The notes under the pieces: generated by a model
What the model saw: the letters and a program-made list of their open reading frames with translations, nothing else
Database searches by the model: none
Told to the model about the DNA's origin: nothing
Program-made: the position numbers and the translations under genes
Assembly (NCBI GenBank): GCA_012962735.1
Contig: DTXA01000046.1
Location: 1-12,488 of the forward strand
Direction of reading: 5' to 3'
Origin: Candidatus Latescibacterota bacterium
GTDB taxonomy: Bacteria > Latescibacterota > 4484-107 > B68-G9
DNA: 12,488 nt
Shown: piece by piece, positions 1 through 7,200 of the stretch
Layout of the letters: each line of letters opens with the position of its first letter
How positions within the stretch are numbered: position 1 is the first letter of the stretch

Positions 1-5
1 AGCCG

Positions 6-23
6 GCCCCCGAAGGGGGCTTT
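6..23 (+). terminator. Terminator-like GC hairpin
   Basis: A perfect 6-bp stem (GCCCCC, 6-11, with GGGGGC, 15-20) closes a GAA loop and is followed by TTT (21-23). The shape resembles a short intrinsic terminator, but the T tract is only three bases long and the gene it would end lies outside the window. Confidence 0.3.
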
Positions 24-32
24 GCCGACCGA

Positions 33-54
33 GCCGGGCGGTTCAGCGCCCGGC
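33..54. repeat. Perfect 8-bp inverted repeat
   Basis: GCCGGGCG (33-40) and CGCCCGGC (47-54) are exact reverse complements around a 6-base loop (GTTCAG). A run of eight G follows directly (55-62). With the hairpin at 6-20 this makes the first 62 bases highly self-complementary, a kind of sequence that also tends to break assemblies. Confidence 0.5.
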
Positions 55-158
55 GGGGGGGGCAAGCAGTACCAACCCTCAAGAGGGAGACTATAAAGTA
101 CAAGTAGAGATGCCAGCAGGGTACGCTCCAAGTACCACACAAACCACTGCAGACAATA

Positions 159-470
159 ATGATGGAGAACGCCTGGTACTCGGTTATCGCACCTGAGTCC
201 TGTTCCTCCATACTTTGGAGGTCCCACGAGAAGAAAGAGGAGGCGGCCGAGGCCCTTAAGCTTACGGCCCAGGACCTGCTAAAACTCGGAGTGATCGATC
301 GGGTGGTTCCGGAGCCCCTCGGGGGGGCGCACAGGGACCCGGACGGAGCGGCCCGAGTCCTTAAGGAGGTTCTGTCCGAGGAACTGAGACAGCTGGAGGA
401 GGTGCCGCCGGAGGAGTTGGTGAAGAAGCGCAGGGAGAAGTTCTACCGGATGGGAATATGGGAGGAATAG
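159..470 (+). CDS. accA: Acetyl-CoA carboxylase carboxyltransferase subunit alpha, C-terminal fragment
   Basis: This is the C-terminal third (about 103 residues) of the alpha subunit of the acetyl-CoA carboxylase carboxyltransferase, which with AccD moves the carboxyl group from biotin on AccB to acetyl-CoA in fatty acid synthesis. The family signature is clear: MMENAWYSVIAPESCSSILW matches the usual LMLEN..YSVISPEGC.AILW block, followed by the helix EEAAEALKLTAQDLLKLG, then IDRVVPEPLGGAHRDPD and a charged C-terminal helix. The normal protein is about 310-330 residues, so some 200 are missing. The ATG at 159 is an internal Met of the family, not a native start: no ribosome binding site precedes it and the upstream frame is closed at 105-107. 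The last base of its stop is followed directly by GAGGGAAG serving the next ORF. The fragment is either truncated by a chimeric sequence end or is a real pseudogene. The family call is secure. Confidence 0.9.
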   Translation: MMENAWYSVIAPESCSSILWRSHEKKEEAAEALKLTAQDLLKLGVIDRVVPEPLGGAHRDPDGAARVLKEVLSEELRQLEEVPPEELVKKRREKFYRMGIWEE

Positions 471-478
471 GAGGGAAG

Positions 479-571
479 ATGCGCGCCCTTAGGTACGCAC
501 GGGAGTGCTGGTCGTGCACGTTCGGGGGGTTCCACAGGCCGGAGCGGTTCGGGGAGCTGAAGTTCAAGTAG
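479..571 (+). CDS. Small CxxC protein, 30 residues, unknown function
   Basis: This short ORF fills the gap between accA and the thioesterase. It begins with ATG after a good ribosome binding site (AGGAGG overlapping the accA stop region, 4 bases upstream) and ends with a TAG that lies inside the thioesterase's own ribosome binding site (TAGGAGGTG), an arrangement typical of translational coupling. The peptide starts MRALRYARECWSCTFGGFHR and ends PERFGELKFK. It has one CxxC (CWSC, residues 10-13) and is basic and aromatic. A single CxxC could bind metal only as a dimer or with a partner. I do not recognise a family. The signals at both ends favour a real gene, but at this length chance cannot be excluded, and the stretch could instead be a remnant of a longer gene. 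Confidence 0.5.
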   Translation: MRALRYARECWSCTFGGFHRPERFGELKFK

Positions 572-579
572 GAGGTGTT

Positions 580-969
580 ATGCTGGCCGAGACGGAGATA
601 CTGGTGCGCTATGCCGAGGTGGACCGGATGGACTTCGTCCACTCCTCCAGGTACTTGGAGTGGTTTGAGATAGGCAGGACGGAGCTTTTGAGGGCCTTGG
701 GCTTCCCGTACAGAAGGCTCGAGGAGGAGGGAATCTTTCAGCCAGTCATAGAGGCTTACGTAGCGTACATCAAGCCCATACGTTACGACGAACGGGTGCG
801 CATCCGTACGAGGGGAAGCCTCCAGGGTGTCCGGGTGCGGATGGATTACGAGCTTGTGCGGGACGGGGAGGTGGTCGCGAGGGGGTACACGGTGCATACA
901 TGCCTGAACCGGGAGCGCAGGCCGGTGCGACCCCCGAGGAAGCTCAGGGATGTGCTGGGGCTTATTTAA
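580..969 (+). CDS. Acyl-CoA thioesterase, 4HBT/YbgC-type hot-dog fold
   Basis: A 129-residue single-domain hot-dog thioesterase that would hydrolyse acyl-CoA (or acyl-ACP) thioesters in the cytoplasm. The N-terminal block ILVRYAEVDRMDFVHSSRYL followed by EWFEIGRTELLRALG matches the family pattern R(Y/F)xExDxxGxVxxxxYlxwfexgRxexl. Asp15 takes the place of the catalytic Asp of 4-hydroxybenzoyl-CoA thioesterase. The Gly two or three residues later in most members is Asp18 here. The later strands YIKPIRYDERVRIRTR and VRMDYELVRDGEVVARGYTVH are also typical. Length is normal for the family. The start chosen is ATG 580, which follows TAGGAGGTGTT and gives a typical N-terminus; the frame is open further upstream without a better site. 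Linkage to accA suggests a role around fatty-acyl or acyl-CoA turnover; the substrate cannot be told from sequence. Confidence 0.88.
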   Translation: MLAETEILVRYAEVDRMDFVHSSRYLEWFEIGRTELLRALGFPYRRLEEEGIFQPVIEAYVAYIKPIRYDERVRIRTRGSLQGVRVRMDYELVRDGEVVARGYTVHTCLNRERRPVRPPRKLRDVLGLI

Positions 970-979
970 AGGAGGGGAG

Positions 980-1159
980 ATGTTGGACAAGGAGCTGTTA
1001 GAGATATTGGCTTGTCCTAAGTGCAAGGGAAATTTGGAGTATAGGCCAGAGGAAAACGTCCTCATCTGTTGGAACTGTAAGCTCCGCTATCGGGTGGAGG
1101 ACGACATCCCGATCATGCTCATAGACGAGGCGGAGCCGATAGAAGAGGGGGATATTTGA
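980..1159 (+). CDS. Trm112-like (UPF0434/YcaR-type) zinc-knuckle protein
   Basis: A 59-residue protein of the Trm112 family. It starts MLDKELLEILACPKCKGNLE, the near-universal bacterial form, and has two CxxC pairs (Cys12/Cys15 and Cys30/Cys33 in LICWNCKLRY) that form a zinc site or its remnant, then the DDIPIML block that ends the compact fold. In eukaryotes and archaea Trm112 activates methyltransferases acting on tRNA, rRNA and release factor; the bacterial members are much less well characterised. ATG 980 is preferred over the in-frame ATG at 950 because AAAGGAGGGG lies just before it and the protein then begins at the conserved MLD. Only 10 bases separate it from the thioesterase stop, so the two are co-transcribed. 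Confidence 0.88.
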   Translation: MLDKELLEILACPKCKGNLEYRPEENVLICWNCKLRYRVEDDIPIMLIDEAEPIEEGDI

Positions 1160-1213
1160 CGATATCTGCCGAGGAAGAGGTGACCAAGCTGAGCTATTGT
1201 GCGAGGTAGGGAG

Positions 1214-2908
1214 ATGGCAGCGTTAAGGGAGAAACACCGGGCTATCCCGGCCGGTCAGGTGGACCGCCAGACCCTGAACATAGGGACCAACTGGGATCGG
1301 GTGGAGGGACGGCTTCGGGCCTGGCGGAGCGAGAAGTTTGCCCACCGGCTCTGGGCCAAGGACCCCACGCTCTGGTCGTCGGAACCAGTGCCCGAACTTG
1401 CCGACCGCCTGGGCTGGTTGATCTTGCCTGAGGCGATGTACGAGCAGCTCGACGATCTGACGGCCTTCGGGGAGACAGCCAAGGCCGAGGGGGTGTGTCA
1501 CGTGGTGCTACTGGGGATGGGTGGCTCGAGCCTTACACCGGAGGTCTTCCAACGCATCTTCGGCAATGCACCGAGGCATCCCGAGCTCATCGTCTTAGAC
1601 AGCACCCACCCTGCTGCGGTGCGGGCTGTTGAGGCCCGGATCGACCTACGCCATACCCTGTTTCTGGTCTCCAGCAAGTCTGGCACTACGGTCGAGACCC
1701 TTTCCTTCTTCCGGTACTTCTGGCGCCAGGTGAGCCAAGCCATCGACACGCCGGGCCGCCACTTCGTGGCCATCACCGATCCGGGCACCCCACTGGAGCA
1801 ACTGGCCCGGGAGCGGGACTTTCGTCGGACCTTTCAGGCGCCACCGAATGTGGGCGGGCGATACTCGGCCCTGACCGTCTTTGGACTTGTGCCTGCGGTT
1901 CTCATCGGGATGGACGTGCGCGGACTGCTGGACCGGGCCCGAACTATGGCCGAGGTCTGTGCCCCCTGCGTGCCCGAACCGGAGAACCCCTCTATAGCCT
2001 TGGGAGCGGCTCTGGGAGAGCTGGCATTGGCCGGCCGGGACAAGGTGACCTTCCTGACCTCGCGGTCGCTTGAGGCCTTCCCAGCCTGGCTCGAGCAGCT
2101 CATCGCCGAGAGCACCGGCAAGGATGGCAAGGGCATCGTCCCGGTGGCCCACGAACCCCTCGGGTCCCTGGAGGTCTACGGGGAGGACCGCTTCTTCGTC
2201 CACCTGTATCTCGAGGGGGACGAAGATGTCGGGGCGGAGGCCTCAGGCCATCCGGCCGCCCACATCCGCCTGAGGGAGAAGGCCGACATAGGGCAGGAGA
2301 TCTTCCGTTGGGAGGTAGCCGTGGCGGCGGCCGGAGCGGTGTTGGGTGTCCATCCCTTTAACCAGCCCGACGTGCAGTTGGCCAAGGAACTGGCCCGGCG
2401 AGCTATGGAGCGGGGGAGCGAGGGAGTGGAGGAGGGAAGGGACGAAGGTCCGGAGATGGCCTCGGCCACACGACCGGAAGAGCTGGCCCAGGCGATAGGT
2501 TCTTGGCTCGCCCAAGCGCGGGCCGGGGACTACGTGGCCCTGCAGGCGTACCTGGCCCCGACGCCGGAGACGACGGCAATCCTGCAGGAGGTCCGGCTGG
2601 TCCTGCGCGACCGTCTACGGCTGGCCACGACGCTGGGGTACGGGCCGCGCTTCCTGCACTCCACTGGACAACTGCACAAGGGCGGACCGGATACGGGACT
2701 TTTCTTGCAACTTGTGGACGAACCAGCGGACGATCTACCGGTGCCGGAGACCTCTTACACCTTCGGCGCCCTGATCCGCGCCCAGGCCTTAGGGGACTAT
2801 CAGGCGCTGAAGCGGCTCGGCCGGCGAGTGTTGCGGGTCTACACAGGCGTAGACTCGGCCAGGGGGCTCGAACAGCTTGCAAAGGCGCTTTGTCGGGTCT
2901 TGTGCTGA
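1214..2908 (+). CDS. pgi: Glucose-6-phosphate isomerase, Tal-Pgi fusion type, stand-alone
   Basis: A 564-residue phosphoglucose isomerase interconverting glucose-6-P and fructose-6-P in glycolysis/gluconeogenesis. Landmarks in order: GMGGSSLTPEV (from residue 101), the phosphate-binding SSKSGTTVET (from 153), GGRYSALTVFGL, AESTGKDGKG with Glu299 as the likely catalytic base, HPFNQPDVQLAK with Lys391 in the place of the catalytic lysine of the PFDQPGVELGK motif, and HSTGQLHKGG (from 482). This domain version is best known as the C-terminal half of bifunctional transaldolase/PGI enzymes; no transaldolase domain lies upstream here. ATG 1214 has GAGGT 6 bases before it; the in-frame GTG at 1199 would add five residues and lacks a good site. 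Arginine is coded mainly by CGG/CGC and isoleucine by ATC, against AGG and ATA in most neighbours, which hints at a separate origin. The 54-base gap to the Trm112 gene could still allow read-through. Confidence 0.92.
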   Translation: MAALREKHRAIPAGQVDRQTLNIGTNWDRVEGRLRAWRSEKFAHRLWAKDPTLWSSEPVPELADRLGWLILPEAMYEQLDDLTAFGETAKAEGVCHVVLLGMGGSSLTPEVFQRIFGNAPRHPELIVLDSTHPAAVRAVEARIDLRHTLFLVSSKSGTTVETLSFFRYFWRQVSQAIDTPGRHFVAITDPGTPLEQLARERDFRRTFQAPPNVGGRYSALTVFGLVPAVLIGMDVRGLLDRARTMAEVCAPCVPEPENPSIALGAALGELALAGRDKVTFLTSRSLEAFPAWLEQLIAESTGKDGKGIVPVAHEPLGSLEVYGEDRFFVHLYLEGDEDVGAEASGHPAAHIRLREKADIGQEIFRWEVAVAAAGAVLGVHPFNQPDVQLAKELARRAMERGSEGVEEGRDEGPEMASATRPEELAQAIGSWLAQARAGDYVALQAYLAPTPETTAILQEVRLVLRDRLRLATTLGYGPRFLHSTGQLHKGGPDTGLFLQLVDEPADDLPVPETSYTFGALIRAQALGDYQALKRLGRRVLRVYTGVDSARGLEQLAKALCRVLC

Positions 2909-2954
2909 GGCATCAGCGCATACGGTGGAGCTCGTCAGTTCATTTGGCAAGACT

Positions 2955-2966
2955 GACATATATGTC
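2955..2966. promoter_or_regulatory. 12-bp perfect palindrome, possible operator
   Basis: GACATATATGTC is exactly self-complementary. It sits about 120 bases upstream of the TPR gene's promoter and 47 bases after the pgi stop. Such a site could bind a dimeric regulator, but nothing else supports this and chance is possible. Confidence 0.3.
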
Positions 2967-3054
2967 TTCAACTTGACCAAGCCGAAGTCCCACCCGAGGC
3001 TTTGAACATACCTCAAAGGTGAGCGGGAATCCAGGGACGGATTAGTTTCCTCGA

Positions 3055-3069
3055 GAGTTTCTGAAACTC
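3055..3069. promoter_or_regulatory. Odd-length inverted repeat just upstream of the -35 box
   Basis: GAGTTTC and GAAACTC are perfect 7-base arms around a single T. The repeat ends 18 bases before the proposed -35 box at 3088, a position suited to an activator or repressor. With no loop to speak of, it is more plausible as a DNA-protein site than as an RNA hairpin. The role is inferred from position only. Confidence 0.35.
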
Positions 3070-3087
3070 ACCCTCCGCATAAATTCC

Positions 3088-3116
3088 TTGACTAAGGCTC
3101 TTTCAGACGTTATTTT
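3088..3116 (+). promoter_or_regulatory. Sigma70-type promoter giving a leaderless transcript
   Basis: TTGACT (3088-3093, five of six consensus bases) and TATTTT (3111-3116, four of six) are separated by an optimal 17 bases. Seven bases on from the -10 box lies position 3123, the A of the TPR gene's ATG. No ribosome binding site precedes that ATG (the bases before it are TTATTTTTGTCCG), in contrast to the strong sites of most other genes here. Both facts together point to a leaderless mRNA for the TPR-giant gene pair. Confidence 0.55.
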
Positions 3117-3122
3117 TGTCCG

Positions 3123-4211
3123 ATGATGGGAAAGCTGGGATGCATACTATGGCTGGTCCTCGCTGCTCGATCTCTTCAGGCGGAGGACCCACTGGAGCAA
3201 GCCTGGAGGCTGGAGCTAAAGGGGGACTACATGGGGGCCGTGAGATGGTACCTCCAAGCCTATGAGGAGGCCCCGGGTAGGCAGGCCCTGTACGGACTTA
3301 TCAGAAACGGCTTCCGTACAGGGCAATACGAAGTCCTCGTGCCGGTGTTGGAGGGATATTTCCGGGCCCATCCGGAGGACGAGGATGTAAGGTTCCGGTT
3401 GGGGGAGGCCCTGTACAGGATGGGTCGGGTCGACAAGGCCCTCGAGGTCTGGGGGAGGCTCGTCCGGGCTGTCCTGGGGACTTCTGCAGGACGGAAGGCC
3501 CTCGTAAGGACGGCAGAGGTGCTCTCAAAGCATGGGGATTACGGGAAGCTCATCTGCCTGTTGCGGTCTTTGAAACCCTTCCCATGGAGCACTCCCGAGG
3601 GGGCGAAGGCGGCATTCCTCTTAGGGGAGGCTTACGTTCGCATGGACAGCCTCGAGGCTGCCGAGGAGGTCAACAGGAGGCTGGTCCGGGAGGCCTCGTC
3701 CTACGCCGACAGTGCGAGGTTCCTTTTGGGGGAGGTGTGCCTCTGGGAGGGAAAGGTGGAGGAGGCCGAGAAGGCCTGGGAGGTGGTGGCGAGGAACCCT
3801 TCCAGCCCTCTTGCCGACGATGCGGTGGGGCGCCTGCTCAAGCTCGAGGAGGGGCTGGAGGGTGCCCTGAAGGCTTTCGCCCTCGGACTCCTGCGCCTCA
3901 GGCAGGGGAGGCCGGAGGAGGCCCTGGCCAGCTTAAGCTCCCCCGAACTTTCCGGTTCCCCCCTTTGGGGCGAGGCCCTCCTCCTTATGGGGGAGGCCTA
4001 CCTTCAGGTCGGGGATACACTGAAGGCGATATCCCAGTTGAGGTCCTTGGCTTCCTCCCGAAATCCCCTGGCCCCCGAAGCCCTTTTCCAGCTGGGGGGG
4101 ATGCTGCAGGGGGAAGCGGCGGCGGAGATATACAAAGAGTTTTTGGAGCGCTATCCGGACGACGTGCGGACCGATGAGGTCCGCCGCAAGTTGCAGGAAT
4201 TGTTGCCCTAA
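3123..4211 (+). CDS. Exported tetratricopeptide-repeat protein
   Basis: A 362-residue TPR protein, probably a scaffold for protein contacts outside the cytoplasm. Residues 1-20 form a short signal peptide: MMGKLG, a hydrophobic core CILWLVLAA, and a likely cleavage after SLQA, before EDP. There is no lipobox, so it should be soluble or loosely attached. The rest is helical with recurring TPR-like hairpins, for example LKGDYMGAVRWYLQAYEEAP, DVRFRLGEALYRMGRVDKAL, AKAAFLLGEAYVRMDSLEAA, GEALLLMGEAYLQVGDTLKA and the ending AAEIYKEFLERYPDD, reminiscent of BamD/CpoB-like repeats. Two tandem ATGs (3123, 3126) offer alternative starts; the first fits the predicted transcription start. The stop is 15 bases before the giant gene's ATG, so the two are one transcription unit and may act together, although the giant protein has no export signal. 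The exact function is unknown. Confidence 0.8.
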   Translation: MMGKLGCILWLVLAARSLQAEDPLEQAWRLELKGDYMGAVRWYLQAYEEAPGRQALYGLIRNGFRTGQYEVLVPVLEGYFRAHPEDEDVRFRLGEALYRMGRVDKALEVWGRLVRAVLGTSAGRKALVRTAEVLSKHGDYGKLICLLRSLKPFPWSTPEGAKAAFLLGEAYVRMDSLEAAEEVNRRLVREASSYADSARFLLGEVCLWEGKVEEAEKAWEVVARNPSSPLADDAVGRLLKLEEGLEGALKAFALGLLRLRQGRPEEALASLSSPELSGSPLWGEALLLMGEAYLQVGDTLKAISQLRSLASSRNPLAPEALFQLGGMLQGEAAAEIYKEFLERYPDDVRTDEVRRKLQELLP

Positions 4212-4226
4212 GAAGGAGGTGCGAAG

Positions 4227-7200
4227 ATGGGAGGATACAGGGTCCCCTTTCCCCTAACCTATCTTTCCAAGCGTAGGAAGAAGGGGGTTGAGGAGGCGAG
4301 GAGGGGCGAGGGGGCACTTTTGGGCCGCTTAGAGGTCGAAGGAAGGGCGCTTGGTCCCTTAAAGGGGGAGTCCGGAGAAGCGTACGAGCTCCTCTCTAAA
4401 GGGCTTGAACTTCTGAAGGGATTACCCGTTCCAGAGAAATTCACCGTCCAGTTCGTGGAAGGCCACGAATGGATGGCCGAGGGGAGGGACGGGAGAGTGC
4501 TGGTGGATGTGGAGGGGGCGCAGCCTGGCCTATATGCTATGGGCTTGGCCTACATCTTTTCCCAGTGGGCAGGGATGGAGGACGCAGAAGCTTTAGACAG
4601 AGCCTTGAAGTTATACGAGGACTTCCCGGAGTCTGTGCGGCAGGCCGTATTGGAGGCGCTGAGGTCTCCGGAGTTGGACGTGGGAGGGGCGCTCAGAAGG
4701 CTTTTAGAGGAGGCTCCCGGAAAGCCCCGGGAGGAGAGGGAGAGGTTGATCTCCTGGACCCTCGCCAGGGCTTTTATAGAGCTCCCGTACGACGCCAGCG
4801 GCGCCCGGAGGGCGATTGAAGCTACCTCCGGGGACTTAGAGGCCCTCCGCATGGCCCTGTATCAGGTACTACGGGATACTTACGATTACGACCTGGAGGA
4901 GGTCCACGCAGAGCGAGTAGCCCGGTGGTGCAGGGAGAACGGGGTGAGGCTTGTAGGGGGGAGGTTCAGCCGGGCTTTCTACATAGATGCGATGCTGATG
5001 GCGAGTTCTAAGGCTCTCCTATCGGCTAAGATAAAGGGACCGGTAGAGGAGCTGAGACGGTGGGCCGGGGCGACCAAGTTCCGGATAGAATCCCTGGGGC
5101 GGGATGTCTCCTTAGAGGAGCTCGGAGGGGAGCTCCAGGAGGTGGTTAACCTGACCCTCCGGGAGGAGGTGTCCGAGGCCGAGGTCGAGGGGGCCATCGA
5201 ACGCTTCAAGAAGGCCCTGCGGGAGTGGGAGGGGAAGTGGATTTCCATCTTAGACAGGGAGCAGCTCCACAGGGCAGCGCAGATAGCCTCGGAGCGCAAG
5301 GATGGTGAGAGCCCCACCCTCCAGAGCATCGCCAGGGACAGGGCCTATCTGAGGGCTAAGGTCGAGGCCTTGATGGAGGCGGTCTCGAGGGTGGAGGCTG
5401 CCGCTGCGTCCGCTCCCAAACGGTCCCCCGCATTTATGGCTTTCTTCCAGCGCATCTTCCCCATAGACGCCCTAAACATAGGGATAGTCAACGAGCTTCT
5501 GGACCCGTTCTTCGGGGAGGACCCCGAGGTGCACAGGCTTATCCGGGAGTCCGGCTCCAGACTCTACGTCACCCCGCATCTTAAGGCCTGGCTTAGACAC
5601 TGCGACGACTGGGTGGAGGCCCTCCCGGCCTATGCAACCTATCAGATCGTGCCCAAGGACGGCGGGTACGAGGTCTCGGCCTGGGTGCAGAGGTCCATCC
5701 TTGAGGATATGTACCGCAGACACGCCGAAGACTGGGCCCTCAACATAGAGGAGGTGATGGCCACAGAGCACATAGCTCTGGCCCGGGAGGTCCTGGCGGA
5801 GGCCGAGGGGATCGAGGATAGATCCGAGCGGGGGCTCTTGAAGGCGTTCATGGGGAGGGAGAAGGCCGTAGCGGCTGCAGCCGTCCTGGTCGAGCGGGCC
5901 TACGAAGAGCACCCGGTCGAGGTGGCCAGGATAGGGGAGGAACGGGGCCTGGGCCGGATGGACGCCTTGAGGAAGTTCCTGAGGACCCTGCCGGAGGACC
6001 ACCCCGTCCAGAGGGCGCGAAATGGGGACGATCCGGCGATCTTGGCCCGACAGGAAGGCCTCGATACCCGGGCTGAGGCCCTCCTGCCCTTGGTTGACCT
6101 TCCCCGCAGGGACCTTCCCTGCATCCACGTGCTGACCACTTTAGGCCCGGGGGAGAGCGAGGTATACGTGCGCAACTGGCTCGAGGAAGCGATGGCGCTT
6201 TTTGCCGTCTCCCGGGCGCACGGGCTGGAAGGGGAGGTGGCCCGGAGGGTGGGGGAGTACCGCACCAGAATCATATCGGTGGGCGAGCGGTTGGTTAAGG
6301 AACTGGAGCTGGAGAGCGAGCTGTACAGGTTGCTCCCCGAGGCGGGCGGCAGAGAGGAGGCTCTGCTTAGGCTCTTAGCCTCGTACCCCGAGGTCGGAGA
6401 GGAGGCCGTAAGGCTCGCTCTCCTGCTTGACTGGGAGGGGAGGGACCCCCATGACACCTCGGAACCTCAGGCGGTCTTAGACCACTTGAAGGCCCGCACC
6501 GAAATCAGGGCAAAGGCGCTTGAGGAGGTGGCCGAGGAAAACGGCGTCAGCGTGGATGAGGTAGAGAGAGACCCCTCACTCTTCGCAGAGGCCGAGGCCC
6601 AAGCCCTCTCTAAGGCCCGCCGGGAAGTGCTCGAGAGACTCGGGCTGGACGGAGAGGTGAGGGGGTACCTGCGCATGAGGCTCGACCCGGATATGGCCAG
6701 AGTTATAGCCCGCAGGGAAGTGATAGCCGAGAGGGGTCTCTCCGAGCAGCTCCACCACCCTAAATTCAGGTATGACGCCACGGGCCCCTTCAAGAAGTAC
6801 CACCTGCTGTACACCCCCAGCAGGGTGGACCTGGGACCCGAGGAAGTGCAATCGGTTCGGGAAGTTCCCAAGTGGGTAGGGGGGATAGACAGGGACGCGG
6901 CTCGCTCTGGGAGGGCGCTGTACAACCTTTATAACACGGCAGGGCCTGTGGCTTTGGACTCGCCCAGATGGGCCGAGTTCCTGAAGGTGGGGGAGAACTT
7001 CTTCTCCCGGGGGGGAGTGTTCTACCTCTCGCTCACGGCCGGAGCGAACCTCGACGCCTTGGGGATAGGTGAATTCGAGTTCTTCAGGGATCAGTGGAAC
7101 AGGAGGGCAGACAGGATCGTGCTCCCGGGGGGGGAGACGTACGGTGGTTTCTGCGTGCCCAAGGAGTTCTCCCTGCTTTATGCGATCGTCATAGCAGCCG

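Larger units (their letters stand above)
1..158. other. Non-accA sequence at the left end; possible junction
   Basis: This stretch does not encode the missing N-terminal part of the accA gene that follows. In the accA frame it is closed by a TAG at 105-107, and neither other forward frame resembles AccA. It has two parts: a very GC-rich 1-62 with two hairpins and a run of eight G (55-62), and a more AT-rich 63-158. Frame 2 is open from 2 to 193. From about 62 it reads like a beta-sandwich surface-protein repeat (EGDYKVQVEMPAGY, then an Asn/Asp/Thr-rich stretch) before running out of frame into accA. That similarity is an impression from composition and motif, not a family assignment. The codons there (AAT, GAT, GGA, GAA) differ from the rest of the window. 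A chimeric contig end or a deletion/rearrangement both fit. Confidence 0.5.
2909..3122. other. Intergenic region between pgi and the TPR gene
   Basis: 214 bases without a convincing gene, more AT-rich than its surroundings. It holds a 12-base palindrome (2955-2966), a 15-base inverted repeat (3055-3069) and a promoter directly before the TPR gene. No strong intrinsic terminator for pgi was found; the best candidate is a weak AAGCC/GGCTT pairing (2979-2983 with 2998-3002) without a T tract. Confidence 0.6.

Noticed and set aside
361..1065. Long minus-strand ORF (234 codons) opposite accA and the thioesterase
   Set aside because: It is antisense to two clearly recognised genes, Pro/Ser/His-rich, and reads as the complement of GC-rich codons.
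1151..1166. GATAT/ATATC inverted repeat across the Trm112 stop codon
   Set aside because: The arms are only 5 bases and AT-only in the core; a chance match, with no T tract or promoter nearby.
2503..2976. Plus-strand ORF of 157 codons overlapping the end of pgi
   Set aside because: It is a shifted reading of pgi; the PGI motifs continue in the other frame to the stop at 2908.
7008..7136. Long G runs (seven and eight G) in the giant gene as a frameshift site
   Set aside because: The reading frame stays open and protein-like on both sides of both runs, so no shift is needed to explain the sequence.
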